From Candidatus Cloacimonadota bacterium (GTDB taxonomy: Bacteria > Cloacimonadota > Cloacimonadia > JGIOTU-2): DNA of 38,153 nucleotides. The stretch is taken from positions 1-38,153 of the forward strand of contig JACNJR010000039.1 of NCBI GenBank assembly GCA_014382495.1, written 5' to 3'. A program made the translations under genes and the position numbers. The notes under the pieces are model-generated. The model was not told the DNA's origin and did not search any database. It saw only the letters and a program-made list of their open reading frames with translations. The stretch's first letter is position 1, and every line of letters starts with the position of its first letter. Below are positions 8,056 to 16,088 of this stretch, one piece after another.

Positions 8056-10173
8056 TTATCGCAGAAAATATGTTGCTCGCAGAAATAGAGTGTGGTCTTT
8101 TGAAACAAACTGTTCATCTTCAGTTAATTTTAACTTTAACTTATAATTGATTGAAATAAATTTGAACAATCTCAGATTAAAAATATTTTCCCATTCCATT
8201 GTGATTGATTCATCTTTTTCAAATGGAAAAAGAAAATCTGCATCTAATGTATAAGTGAGATTAAAAGGTAGTTGAAAAGTTCCGATGAGGGAAACTTCTG
8301 TTCCTTTTGTATATATTGATTCTTCTTCTAAATAAATTTTATAATCATATTCATCCGGTTTATCATATTTATATACATCATTATTGAAAACCTGTTGCAG
8401 TCCAAATCCTGCACGGAGATTTAAATTTGCTTTTGCATAGTTTAGAATTCTATAATTAATTCCCAGCCCCTCTTTGAGAGTTAGGGGAAAAAATGATTTT
8501 TTCACTTGTATTTCATCAACAAGCTTTGTCGTATCAGAATTAACAAGATTGCCTTCAATATCAATTTTTTTATATTTAGTGGTGTCATCGTCAAGGTATT
8601 CATTTTCAGGAAACAGATGGGAATTCAAATCAACGCGAGTGTAGATGCCTAAATCTTTGATAAAATAATAGATTAAAGTATTTTTTAGGTCAAAATCATC
8701 TGAAGAGATTTTCATATCGCCAAAAAAATCATCAGCTTCCTTTGTGATGCCGACTTCAACGAGATTTTTCAAAGTATAATGAAATGGAAATTCATCATAA
8801 ATCAATTTGTTGTCAAATTGAGAATTCAATGTTAATGTGGTCTGATAATCACCTTCTTCGGATTCTTTGTTACTGCTGAAATTAACATTTCCATGAATTG
8901 CACTTGAGAATTTTAATTTCTGTTCCGAAGCCAGCAATTCTTCCTCTTCCAAAACTCCAGCGCCAACGAGATTTGTTGGATTGCCATCATCGCCAGTTCC
9001 GACAACAAGCATTATTTCTTGATATTCTCCCTTCTCAACATAAACAGTTGTAAAATCCTGATAAGTGTTAAACGGCTCGTTATTAATTGTGATTTTATAT
9101 CTTCCAGGTTCTAAAATCCAAATTTTTTGATGCTCACCAACCCCCTCTTCTTTTGTAAATTCTGTTCCGTAACTTGCCCCTGTTTTTCCTTGAAAGAGTT
9201 CATATTGCATTTTGACAAAATTTCTATTTTCATCAATGATATCAACAGTAAGGCAACCCCAATCTGGCTCGACAATTTTTTTGTATCTTGGAACAATTTC
9301 AATATTTCCTTTATTCATTTTTTGAGATTCGCTGCCAGAACCATATTTTATCGAATATTCACCAGCAGACAATGGAATTGCTTCACCCATTTTACCAGAT
9401 ACCTCTTCGCCAAGCTTATCATAAATTTTGTAATATGGCTCATCGCCTGTTCTGGTAATTGCTGGAAGAAGCAGTAATCCCATTCCAGAAATTTCTTCTT
9501 GCTTTTCAATTTCAACAAGTGAAATATCCGAAATTTTTGCTTTATCTTTAGTAATTTCTTCAGGTTTGATTCCCTCAAAATGATTCAGAATTTTTTGTAT
9601 AAAATTATCGGTTTCAGTAAGAAGTATGTCGTTGATTGTTTGAACAAATGTCTCTACATTTTCATCAAGCAATTTTTTTTCTCTATCAACAGAATGCCGA
9701 ACCAACAGCGTACCTTCATCACTTTCACTAAAAGAGAAAGAGATATTCAAGCGTGCCTGCATAAGATATTCACTTTTAAAAAGTTCAATATTATTTATTT
9801 TTGAAGATATCACATATTTTGGATGTTCGTCCAAAAATTCCCTCTGAACTCGCGTGAATAAATTATACCGGTTCAATCGTTTTGTTATCAGATTTGGAAT
9901 TATATTTTGAAGTTTAACTGCCCAAATATCATTATCAGAATATGTGATTTTCGGACCGAAATGTCTGACCACAATCTGCTTTCTACTGTAAGTTCTCGGA
10001 ATATCTGTATCTTGCACGAGAACGGAGCAATCGATTGGTTCGTCTTGTTTCATTTTTTTATCTTCCGAATGTTGATAATACTCCAAAATGTAATAATTTC
10101 TCGGAATAAATTCTCTTGCAACGCATCCGATAAGGAACAGAATAATTAAAATTAATAAAGTATATTTTTTCAT
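8056..10173 (-). CDS. PqiC-like ABC-transport auxiliary lipoprotein with C-terminal outer-membrane barrel-like domain
   Basis: The 705-residue protein starts with a lipoprotein signal (MKKYTLLILIILFLIGC, lipobox Cys17). Residues about 20-210 resemble the ABC-transport auxiliary lipoprotein family (PqiC/YmbA-like): NYYILEY, IPRTYSRKQIVVR, and DIWAVKLQNIIPNLITKRL. The middle (about 215-420) contains two short beta-sandwich-like segments (LSAGEYSIKYG, LEPGRYKITIN). The last ~280 residues alternate polar and hydrophobic positions in strand-length runs and end in an aromatic-rich strand (HTLFLRATYFLR), as in outer-membrane barrels. The gene sits between the MCE and permease genes with gaps of about 12 nt. 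The auxiliary-lipoprotein role is a family inference. The barrel call is from pattern only, and a peripheral beta domain is the alternative. Confidence 0.75.
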   Translation of the reverse strand: MKKYTLLILIILFLIGCVAREFIPRNYYILEYYQHSEDKKMKQDEPIDCSVLVQDTDIPRTYSRKQIVVRHFGPKITYSDNDIWAVKLQNIIPNLITKRLNRYNLFTRVQREFLDEHPKYVISSKINNIELFKSEYLMQARLNISFSFSESDEGTLLVRHSVDREKKLLDENVETFVQTINDILLTETDNFIQKILNHFEGIKPEEITKDKAKISDISLVEIEKQEEISGMGLLLLPAITRTGDEPYYKIYDKLGEEVSGKMGEAIPLSAGEYSIKYGSGSESQKMNKGNIEIVPRYKKIVEPDWGCLTVDIIDENRNFVKMQYELFQGKTGASYGTEFTKEEGVGEHQKIWILEPGRYKITINNEPFNTYQDFTTVYVEKGEYQEIMLVVGTGDDGNPTNLVGAGVLEEEELLASEQKLKFSSAIHGNVNFSSNKESEEGDYQTTLTLNSQFDNKLIYDEFPFHYTLKNLVEVGITKEADDFFGDMKISSDDFDLKNTLIYYFIKDLGIYTRVDLNSHLFPENEYLDDDTTKYKKIDIEGNLVNSDTTKLVDEIQVKKSFFPLTLKEGLGINYRILNYAKANLNLRAGFGLQQVFNNDVYKYDKPDEYDYKIYLEEESIYTKGTEVSLIGTFQLPFNLTYTLDADFLFPFEKDESITMEWENIFNLRLFKFISINYKLKLKLTEDEQFVSKDHTLFLRATYFLR

Positions 10174-10185
10174 AATTTTTCCTTT

Positions 10186-11118
10186 TTATTTCTTTGTTGG
10201 TCTTAAAAGAATTGATGGGTCTTCGCTAATATCTCGCGAAAATTCATTTAGATAATCTACTGTTTCTTTCAAAATTTCTAAAGTTTCAAGAATGTCCGAC
10301 CGACTTTTCAATACCGTGCGGTCAATGTGTAGAAATGCATCATTTGCTTGTTTAATGGCATCATTGAGTTCTTCGATAGTTGTGGAAATATCTACTTTAG
10401 CGAGCTTAGAAGAAAATTCTTCGGAATTTGCCAATAAGTTTTGCAATTCTTCAGAATGAAGTATTGTATTTAGCTTCTCGACGGCTTCGGAAGCCGATTT
10501 TGTAAACTGAATTGCGTAAAATGATATGGAATCAAGATTGGAAAGAGTGCTTGTAATTGGTTCGCGATTTTCAGATAATAATATATTGATATTTGTGAGA
10601 ATTTTTTCAACTTTTCTTTGATTGGCTTCTTTTGTAATTTCGGCAAGATTATTCAGAACGACTTCCAATTTTTCGCTGATTATTTCTGCCTTTCCGGTAA
10701 TTTCCTCAAAAACTGATGGTCCAGATTCTATGAAAGAATTTGGTTTGAGAGTTTCTGCTTCTGTAGTTCCGCCGACTAATTCTATCAATTTCAGACCAGT
10801 AATTCCAACTGCTGAAATGACAGCTTTCACATCGGATTTTATTGGAGTTTTTTCTTTCACGCTGATTTTGACAATAACCCGAGTAATATCTTCCGTATCG
10901 ACTTTGAGTTCTTCGATTCTTCCAACACGAATTCCGTGATATTTTACAGCACTTCCAATATCTAATCCGCTGACAGAGACATCTTTGTAAGCGATATAAT
11001 AAATATCTCTTTTCTCCAAAAATTTACTTCCGATTACCAAACTCAATAGTATCAAAAGTAGCGCAACTGCAACAAAAACAAAAATTCCCAATCTAATTTT
11101 CTGCGATTTTGTAATCAT
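10186..11118 (-). CDS. mlaD: MCE (MlaD-type) substrate-binding protein
   Basis: The 310-residue inner-membrane-anchored periplasmic protein has one N-terminal TM helix (about 10-31, LGIFVFVAVALLLILLSLVI). A single MCE domain follows at about 38-120 (YKDVSVSGLDIGSAVKYHGI, VGRIEELKV, ITGLKLIELVGG). A long helical tail (about 140-300) is rich in heptad-like patterns and could form a barrel or tube through the periplasm, as in longer MCE proteins. It is the first gene of the transport block and lies 56 nt after the racemase gene, with an ATG preceded by tttggagaattt. Confidence 0.9.
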   Translation of the reverse strand: MITKSQKIRLGIFVFVAVALLLILLSLVIGSKFLEKRDIYYIAYKDVSVSGLDIGSAVKYHGIRVGRIEELKVDTEDITRVIVKISVKEKTPIKSDVKAVISAVGITGLKLIELVGGTTEAETLKPNSFIESGPSVFEEITGKAEIISEKLEVVLNNLAEITKEANQRKVEKILTNINILLSENREPITSTLSNLDSISFYAIQFTKSASEAVEKLNTILHSEELQNLLANSEEFSSKLAKVDISTTIEELNDAIKQANDAFLHIDRTVLKSRSDILETLEILKETVDYLNEFSRDISEDPSILLRPTKK

Positions 11119-11174
11119 AAATTCTCCAAAAATATTTTTAAATTATTTATTTTTTCTGTCAACTTTTTTAAAAT

Positions 11175-13103
11175 TTACCAAACAAATACAATTCCGCTAT
11201 TCGGAAAAACCCAATCTTTTTTATGCGAATTTATTGTAATTTTTCCATTTTTCTCTTCAGAATTTGGAAATTTCTCTTTCCCAACAATAAATGAAATTGC
11301 CTCAACATTCTTTATTTCTGTCTCGGAAAAATCAAATGCAACCGAAATTCCTTTTGTCAATTCAGAAAAATAAACGCCTAATTGGTGCTTCGATTTTGGA
11401 TAATAAGTCGTTGTATCAATCGTGAATTGCACCTCATTTCCAAGAAGATTTTTGAGTTTTGGATGAGAACATTCAATCTCGAAATTTGTTGTGTTATTCG
11501 CTTTGACAAAGCAAGTTAGCAAAATATCATTTACCATAATTTTATCGATTTTGAAAGAATTTTTCAAGTCAATTTTGTTATCAAGAAGCCAACGATATTC
11601 TACATTTTCAGATTGAAAATACTGCTCAAGATTTTTTAAACTATTTGCACAAACAATCTTAAAATTATCTCTTGTCAGAATTTTGTGATACGACAATTTC
11701 GTTTTTGCAAGAAAAAATTGCTCGGATATTTTTATATCATTTTTAATTTCAAAGAATTTTATAGAGTGAACAAAATTTGTTTTCCAGCCAATTTTCTTAT
11801 CGTAAGTTGAAAATAAATTTTCCAAAATTTTTTGATGGATTATGCTTCCAATTTCCTTGCTGTTAAGTCGTTGATTTAGCGATGTTTGAATTATTTTTTC
11901 CAATTTCGTATCTGAGAAATCCTTTGCGATAAAGGTTCTTCTGGAAATTGGCTCGATCATCTCATTTTTCTTTTCTCTCACAAAAATTCTCTGAGCTCGT
12001 CTTCCAAAATTGCAAACGGTTTCATAAGACAATCCTTTGTAAAGTCGTGAAATCTCTTCAGCGGAGATTGAATTAGCACCTTCGTTTCCGAGCAAAATTA
12101 CTTCATCGCCGACCTTTGCATTTTTGACATTTGAGATATCGACAATAATCATATCCATCGTAACTCTTCCGAGAATTGGACATTTTTCGCCATTGATTAT
12201 CACTTTTCCGATATTTGAAAGCAAAAAATTATATCCATCTCCATATCCGATTGGAAGAATTGCGGCACGCATTGGTTTTGCCGTCACAAAAGTTTTCTGA
12301 TAACTTATTCCAAAATCTGCTGGAAATTCTTTTATCAAACCGATTTTGGACTTAAATGTCATAACCGGTCGCAGTTGTATTTTTGATTTCAATAATTCAT
12401 CTGTATAAATTCCGAATGACATCAGCCCAAGCCGAACCATATCGTATTGCAATTCAGGAAAATTTATAGTTGCAGCGCTATTTGAAATATGAACTATTTC
12501 AGGTTGAATTCCTTTTGATTTCAAGTTTTTAAGCAATATTTCAAATCGTTTGTTCTGGACTTGTGAAAAATCATTTTTTTCGATTTCGCTCATTGAAAAA
12601 TGTGAAAATACGCCTTCAATTTTGATATTTTTCAATTTCTGAAATTCAGAAATAACTTCATCTGTTTTGTTCCAAAAAAATCCTGCGCGTCCCATTCCTG
12701 TATCGAAATTTATATGAACTTTTTTGATTTTTTTTCTAATTTTTGCAAATTCATTTAGCTCTTTTGCAAACTGAAAAGTTGAAATCGACGGCGTTAAATT
12801 GTATTCAAAAATATCTTCAATTTCAGAAGGAAAAGATGGACTCAATATCAAAATTCTGCTTTCAATTCCTTCCAATCTCAGCAGAATTCCTTCGTCAGAA
12901 TTTGCGATTCCAAACCAATTAATTCCAAGTTTTTCAGCTTCATCTGAAATTACCGCAGAACCATGCCCATACGCATCGGCTTTCACAATTTGCATTATTT
13001 CAACTTTAGGTTTCAGAAATTTTTGTATCTGATGAATATTGTATCGATAATTATCAAGATTGATAACTGTCCAGCTGCGAAATTGATTGTTTTTCATTTG
13101 CAT
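11175..13103 (-). CDS. alr: Alanine racemase with ~260-residue C-terminal extension
   Basis: Residues 1 to about 375 form a complete PLP-dependent alanine racemase, which interconverts L- and D-alanine for peptidoglycan. Visible features are the PLP lysine in IVKADAYGHG (Lys41), HINFDTGMGRAGF, the substrate-side tyrosine in GISYQKTF (Tyr268), LPIGYGDGYN, and the C-terminal beta domain GRVTMDMIIVDIS...YETVCNFGRRAQRI. Racemases usually end about here. This protein continues for about 260 residues (encoded at about 11963-11175), with no stop or frame break, in a sequence I do not recognise. Ser/Thr/Asn/Lys-rich, strand-like segments near its end (EVQFTIDTTTYYPKSKHQLG, ISVAFDFSETEI) suggest a beta-rich domain. 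It is divergent from ribE. Confidence 0.88.
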   Translation of the reverse strand: MQMKNNQFRSWTVINLDNYRYNIHQIQKFLKPKVEIMQIVKADAYGHGSAVISDEAEKLGINWFGIANSDEGILLRLEGIESRILILSPSFPSEIEDIFEYNLTPSISTFQFAKELNEFAKIRKKIKKVHINFDTGMGRAGFFWNKTDEVISEFQKLKNIKIEGVFSHFSMSEIEKNDFSQVQNKRFEILLKNLKSKGIQPEIVHISNSAATINFPELQYDMVRLGLMSFGIYTDELLKSKIQLRPVMTFKSKIGLIKEFPADFGISYQKTFVTAKPMRAAILPIGYGDGYNFLLSNIGKVIINGEKCPILGRVTMDMIIVDISNVKNAKVGDEVILLGNEGANSISAEEISRLYKGLSYETVCNFGRRAQRIFVREKKNEMIEPISRRTFIAKDFSDTKLEKIIQTSLNQRLNSKEIGSIIHQKILENLFSTYDKKIGWKTNFVHSIKFFEIKNDIKISEQFFLAKTKLSYHKILTRDNFKIVCANSLKNLEQYFQSENVEYRWLLDNKIDLKNSFKIDKIMVNDILLTCFVKANNTTNFEIECSHPKLKNLLGNEVQFTIDTTTYYPKSKHQLGVYFSELTKGISVAFDFSETEIKNVEAISFIVGKEKFPNSEEKNGKITINSHKKDWVFPNSGIVFVW

Positions 13104-13132
13104 ATTTTTCTTGAAAAATACTTAAAAATTTT

Positions 13133-13166
13133 AGTCAAGAAAAAAAGTAACTTAAAAAGTTTGACA
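13133..13166. promoter_or_regulatory. Possible back-to-back promoter elements between alr and ribE
   Basis: In the 91-bp gap between the divergent starts, a -35-like TTGACA lies at 13161-13166 facing ribE, and TTGACT on the minus strand (13138-13133) faces alr. Neither has a clear TATAAT box at 16-18 nt, so this is only a candidate. Confidence 0.3.
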
Positions 13167-13194
13167 AAAAAAATTCATAATTCTTTTTCGAAAT

Positions 13195-13815
13195 ATGTTT
13201 ACAGGAATAATATCTCATTTAGGAAAATTAACGCAACTCAAACGAAACGGCAGAAAAATCTATTTGTCAATTTCTGAACCTGAATTACAAAATTTGCTGA
13301 AAGAATCGGACAGCATCGCTTGTAATGGTGCCTGTTTGACTGTAATCGGAAAAAACAAAAATTCATTTACTTTAGAAGTAACTTCCGAGACACTTGAACG
13401 GACAAATTTGAAAAAATTAAAGATTCAGGACAAAATAAATTTAGAACTTCCAATGTCGCCAAACAGCAGATTTGACGGGCATTTAGTTCAAGGACATATT
13501 GATTCCACAGGAAAATTGCGTTCAAAAAAAATCATCAAAGGGAATGCGATTTTAGAAATTTCTTTTCACGAAAAGTATAAAAATCAAATTGTCGAAAAAG
13601 GTTCTATCGCTGTTAATGGTATCAGTTTAACTGTAACGAAAGTCAGAGCACGCAGTTTTTTTGTGAACATTATCTCTTATACAATGGAAAATACAAATCT
13701 GAAATATGCAAAAATCGGCGATGAACTCAATCTTGAATTTGATATAATCGGGAAATATGTTGAAAATTATTTAAAACAAAGCAAAAGAGATGTGCGTCTT
13801 CTGGATTTGATTTAA
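13195..13815 (+). CDS. ribE: Riboflavin synthase alpha subunit
   Basis: The enzyme dismutates two 6,7-dimethyl-8-ribityllumazine molecules to riboflavin. It has 206 residues, the usual size, and shows the internal duplication of the lumazine-binding fold: MFTGIISHLG...ACNGACLTV in the first half, and a second copy after GHIDSTGK with IAVNGISLTV. The MFTGII start is diagnostic of the family. No FMN riboswitch is visible in the short leader, and no other rib genes are present in the window. Confidence 0.95.
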   Translation: MFTGIISHLGKLTQLKRNGRKIYLSISEPELQNLLKESDSIACNGACLTVIGKNKNSFTLEVTSETLERTNLKKLKIQDKINLELPMSPNSRFDGHLVQGHIDSTGKLRSKKIIKGNAILEISFHEKYKNQIVEKGSIAVNGISLTVTKVRARSFFVNIISYTMENTNLKYAKIGDELNLEFDIIGKYVENYLKQSKRDVRLLDLI

Positions 13816-13917
13816 TCATAGTTAACACAGATGAATACAGAGTAAATTAAAAATATAAAATAAAAAACATAAGATTAAAAATGTAAAATTAAAATATAAT
13901 ACCAATTAGTTCATAAT

Positions 13918-15246
13918 ATGAGAAATAAAAAGTTTAGACAAAATAAACGCTGCGTTCTCTGTGGTTTAATCCTTCTTTGCGGTTTGGTTTTATCCTGTGG
14001 AAACAAAAAACCTCCGACTGGCGGACCAAAAGATACGACTTCTCCAGAAATTATCGATATTGAGCCGAGTAATTCTTCAAAAAAATTTTCGGGAAATGAA
14101 ATTGAAATTCTCTTTTCAGAACCGATAAACCCGAATTCTTTTGCCGATGCATTCACGATTTATCCTAATATTTTAGAAAAAAAATTTTCTTGGAACAATA
14201 AAAAAGTTAAAATTATCTTCAACGAAAATCTAATTCCGCAGCAAACTTATCATATTACGATTGATAATCATTGCGAAGATTTGCGACATAATCATTTGGA
14301 AAATATTTTTCATTCCTCATTTTCAACTGGAAATTTCATTGAGAAAAATACACTTTTTGTAAATATTTTTCTTGAAAACAATTTCTCAAAAAAAGATGCT
14401 GAAATTCTAATTTCACTCTTCACAAAAAATGATACGACTCTTGTCGCAAAAACGAATTCTCAAAAAAATGAAAAGTTTGAAATTCCCAATTTAGCTGAAG
14501 GCGAATATCTGATTTCCGCTTTTCAAGATATTGATAAAAATTTGGAATTTGATGAGCAAACTGAACCATTTTCTGAGAAAATATTCAATCTAAGTTCTGA
14601 AAAAATTTTTATCGAACTTCATCTTACATTGATGGATACAACAAAACCGAAATTCAAAAAGATCTCTTCTAAAAGCAGGCAGCATCTTATTTTAGAATTT
14701 TCTGAGAAAATAAAACAGATTGAAAATTGTAAAATTTATAATTCCGAAAATCCAAAATATGAATTGAAAATTATCGAAACGATGCTTATTGAAAATGAGT
14801 TGAATATCATTACTTCAATTCCAGATTCCGGAACTTACAAACTTTTTGTGTATAAATTTGAAGACCAGAAAGGAAACATTACTCAAGTGGATTCTCTGAA
14901 ATTCAGACCTATTTTGAATGCTGACACAACTTCGTTAAATATCAAAAATTATTCTCCCGAAGATGGGACAACAGTTGATAATCTCCATCCAAATTTTTAT
15001 ATCGAATTTAATAAAATGATTCCTGTTGAAAATGTTAATGTGGATTTGCGCAATTGTGAAAATGATGCTTTTATAAAAGTTGATATCAGAAAAATTGGTG
15101 GAAATAAATTTGAAATAACTCCCCAAAAATCTTTATCAAATTATGTTCCGTATAAATTAGTAATTTGCAATGATTGTGCGGATTACGAAGGAAATAAATT
15201 AAACGAAAAAATAGAAATTAATATTTTGCCAATAATCGTGAAATAG
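13918..15246 (+). CDS. Ig-like (SbsA/Big_5) domain lipoprotein
   Basis: The 442-residue predicted lipoprotein has lipobox LVLSC with Cys27. The signal is preceded by a basic stretch (MRNKKFRQNKR). Right after it comes KKPPTGGPKDTTSPEI, the opening typical of Bacteroidota-type Ig-like lipoproteins. An SbsA-type Ig-like domain follows at about 40-130 (IEILFSEPINPNSF, FTIYPN, TYHITID), then a Cna-like sandwich (LAEGEYLISAFQDIDKN), and a second Ig-like unit toward the end (FYIEFNKMIPVENV, NYVPYKLVI). It is likely anchored in the envelope, with a structural or adhesion role; the exact function is unknown. It starts 102 nt after ribE. Confidence 0.85.
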   Translation: MRNKKFRQNKRCVLCGLILLCGLVLSCGNKKPPTGGPKDTTSPEIIDIEPSNSSKKFSGNEIEILFSEPINPNSFADAFTIYPNILEKKFSWNNKKVKIIFNENLIPQQTYHITIDNHCEDLRHNHLENIFHSSFSTGNFIEKNTLFVNIFLENNFSKKDAEILISLFTKNDTTLVAKTNSQKNEKFEIPNLAEGEYLISAFQDIDKNLEFDEQTEPFSEKIFNLSSEKIFIELHLTLMDTTKPKFKKISSKSRQHLILEFSEKIKQIENCKIYNSENPKYELKIIETMLIENELNIITSIPDSGTYKLFVYKFEDQKGNITQVDSLKFRPILNADTTSLNIKNYSPEDGTTVDNLHPNFYIEFNKMIPVENVNVDLRNCENDAFIKVDIRKIGGNKFEITPQKSLSNYVPYKLVICNDCADYEGNKLNEKIEINILPIIVK

Positions 15247-15265
15247 ATGAATTTATTGCATTAAC

Positions 15266-15288
15266 TCGCGAAATAAGCGAATTTTTTT
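15266..15288 (+). terminator. Weak hairpin with T-run between convergent genes
   Basis: A short stem TCGC (15266-15269) / GCGA (15277-15280) is followed by TTTTTTT (15282-15288), in the 40-bp gap between the lipoprotein gene and the convergent nitrilase gene. With only four base pairs this is a weak candidate. Confidence 0.3.
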
Positions 15289-16084
15289 AAAGTTCGTAAA
15301 ATTCCGTTTTTCTATCGGTCAAAACATTATTTTTTTCAGTAACAAATTTATCTCTTGCGTTTTCTGGATTTATTTCTACTATTTTTAGAATTTCTTCATT
15401 TGCATTTGCTTGAGCTAAAATTTCACCTTTGGGCGATATGATTTGGCTCATTCCAGAAAATGTAAGCTCCTCGTCAGCATTTGATTCTGTGCCAGTTCTA
15501 TTTGCGGTAATAGTAAAAACCTGATTTTCAATTGAGCGAGTTATCATTGCTTTCTGGCAGAATGGCAGCACAAGATTTGACGAGTGACAAATAATATCGG
15601 CGCCTTTCAAGGCAAGCGTGCGTGCCGCTTCTGGAAAAATCCAATCAAAACATATCATCAATCCAACTTTTGCTCCGCGAAATTCAAAGACATTAAATCC
15701 GAGATTGCCGGGCTTGTAAAGTCCTTTCTCTTCGTAAAATAGATGTGTTTTTCGATAAATTTCTATCTTCCCTTCGGGATAAACAAGCATTTGAGAATTG
15801 TAGAAATTTTTATTTTCTTTTTCCAAAAATCCTACGATAATTCCGCAATTCTCTTTTGTAGAAATATCTCTGAAAAAATCTGCAATTCTGCCACTTTTTC
15901 CAGGAACAGCAAGTGGTTCCATCTCATTTTGGTTTGCGAATAAATACCCGCTGGTAGCGAGTTCTGGCAGGACAACAAGGTCAGCTTTGCATCCTTTTAG
16001 CATTGATGATATTTTTTCCAAATTATGTTTCTCGTGAAACAATTTTGGCTGAAATTGTAAAAATCCTACTTTGAGTTTGCTCAT
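15287..16084 (-). CDS. Carbon-nitrogen hydrolase (nitrilase superfamily amidase)
   Basis: The 265-residue cytoplasmic amidase-type enzyme has the nitrilase-superfamily catalytic triad: Glu41 in LPELATSGY, Lys112 in YRKTHLF and Cys145 in LMICFDWIFPE. The length and the SRSI-like substrate region (MITRSIENQVF) fit stand-alone omega-amidase, carbamoylputrescinase or deaminated-glutathione amidase groups. The exact substrate cannot be assigned. It lies 4 nt downstream of pmbA, so it is likely co-transcribed with the tldD-pmbA pair. Confidence 0.88.
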   Translation of the reverse strand: MSKLKVGFLQFQPKLFHEKHNLEKISSMLKGCKADLVVLPELATSGYLFANQNEMEPLAVPGKSGRIADFFRDISTKENCGIIVGFLEKENKNFYNSQMLVYPEGKIEIYRKTHLFYEEKGLYKPGNLGFNVFEFRGAKVGLMICFDWIFPEAARTLALKGADIICHSSNLVLPFCQKAMITRSIENQVFTITANRTGTESNADEELTFSGMSQIISPKGEILAQANANEEILKIVEINPENARDKFVTEKNNVLTDRKTEFYEL

Positions 16085-16088
16085 TTTC

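Noticed and set aside
13104-13194. FMN riboswitch before ribE
   Set aside because: The 91-nt gap has none of the conserved RFN element sequences and is too short together with divergent promoters.
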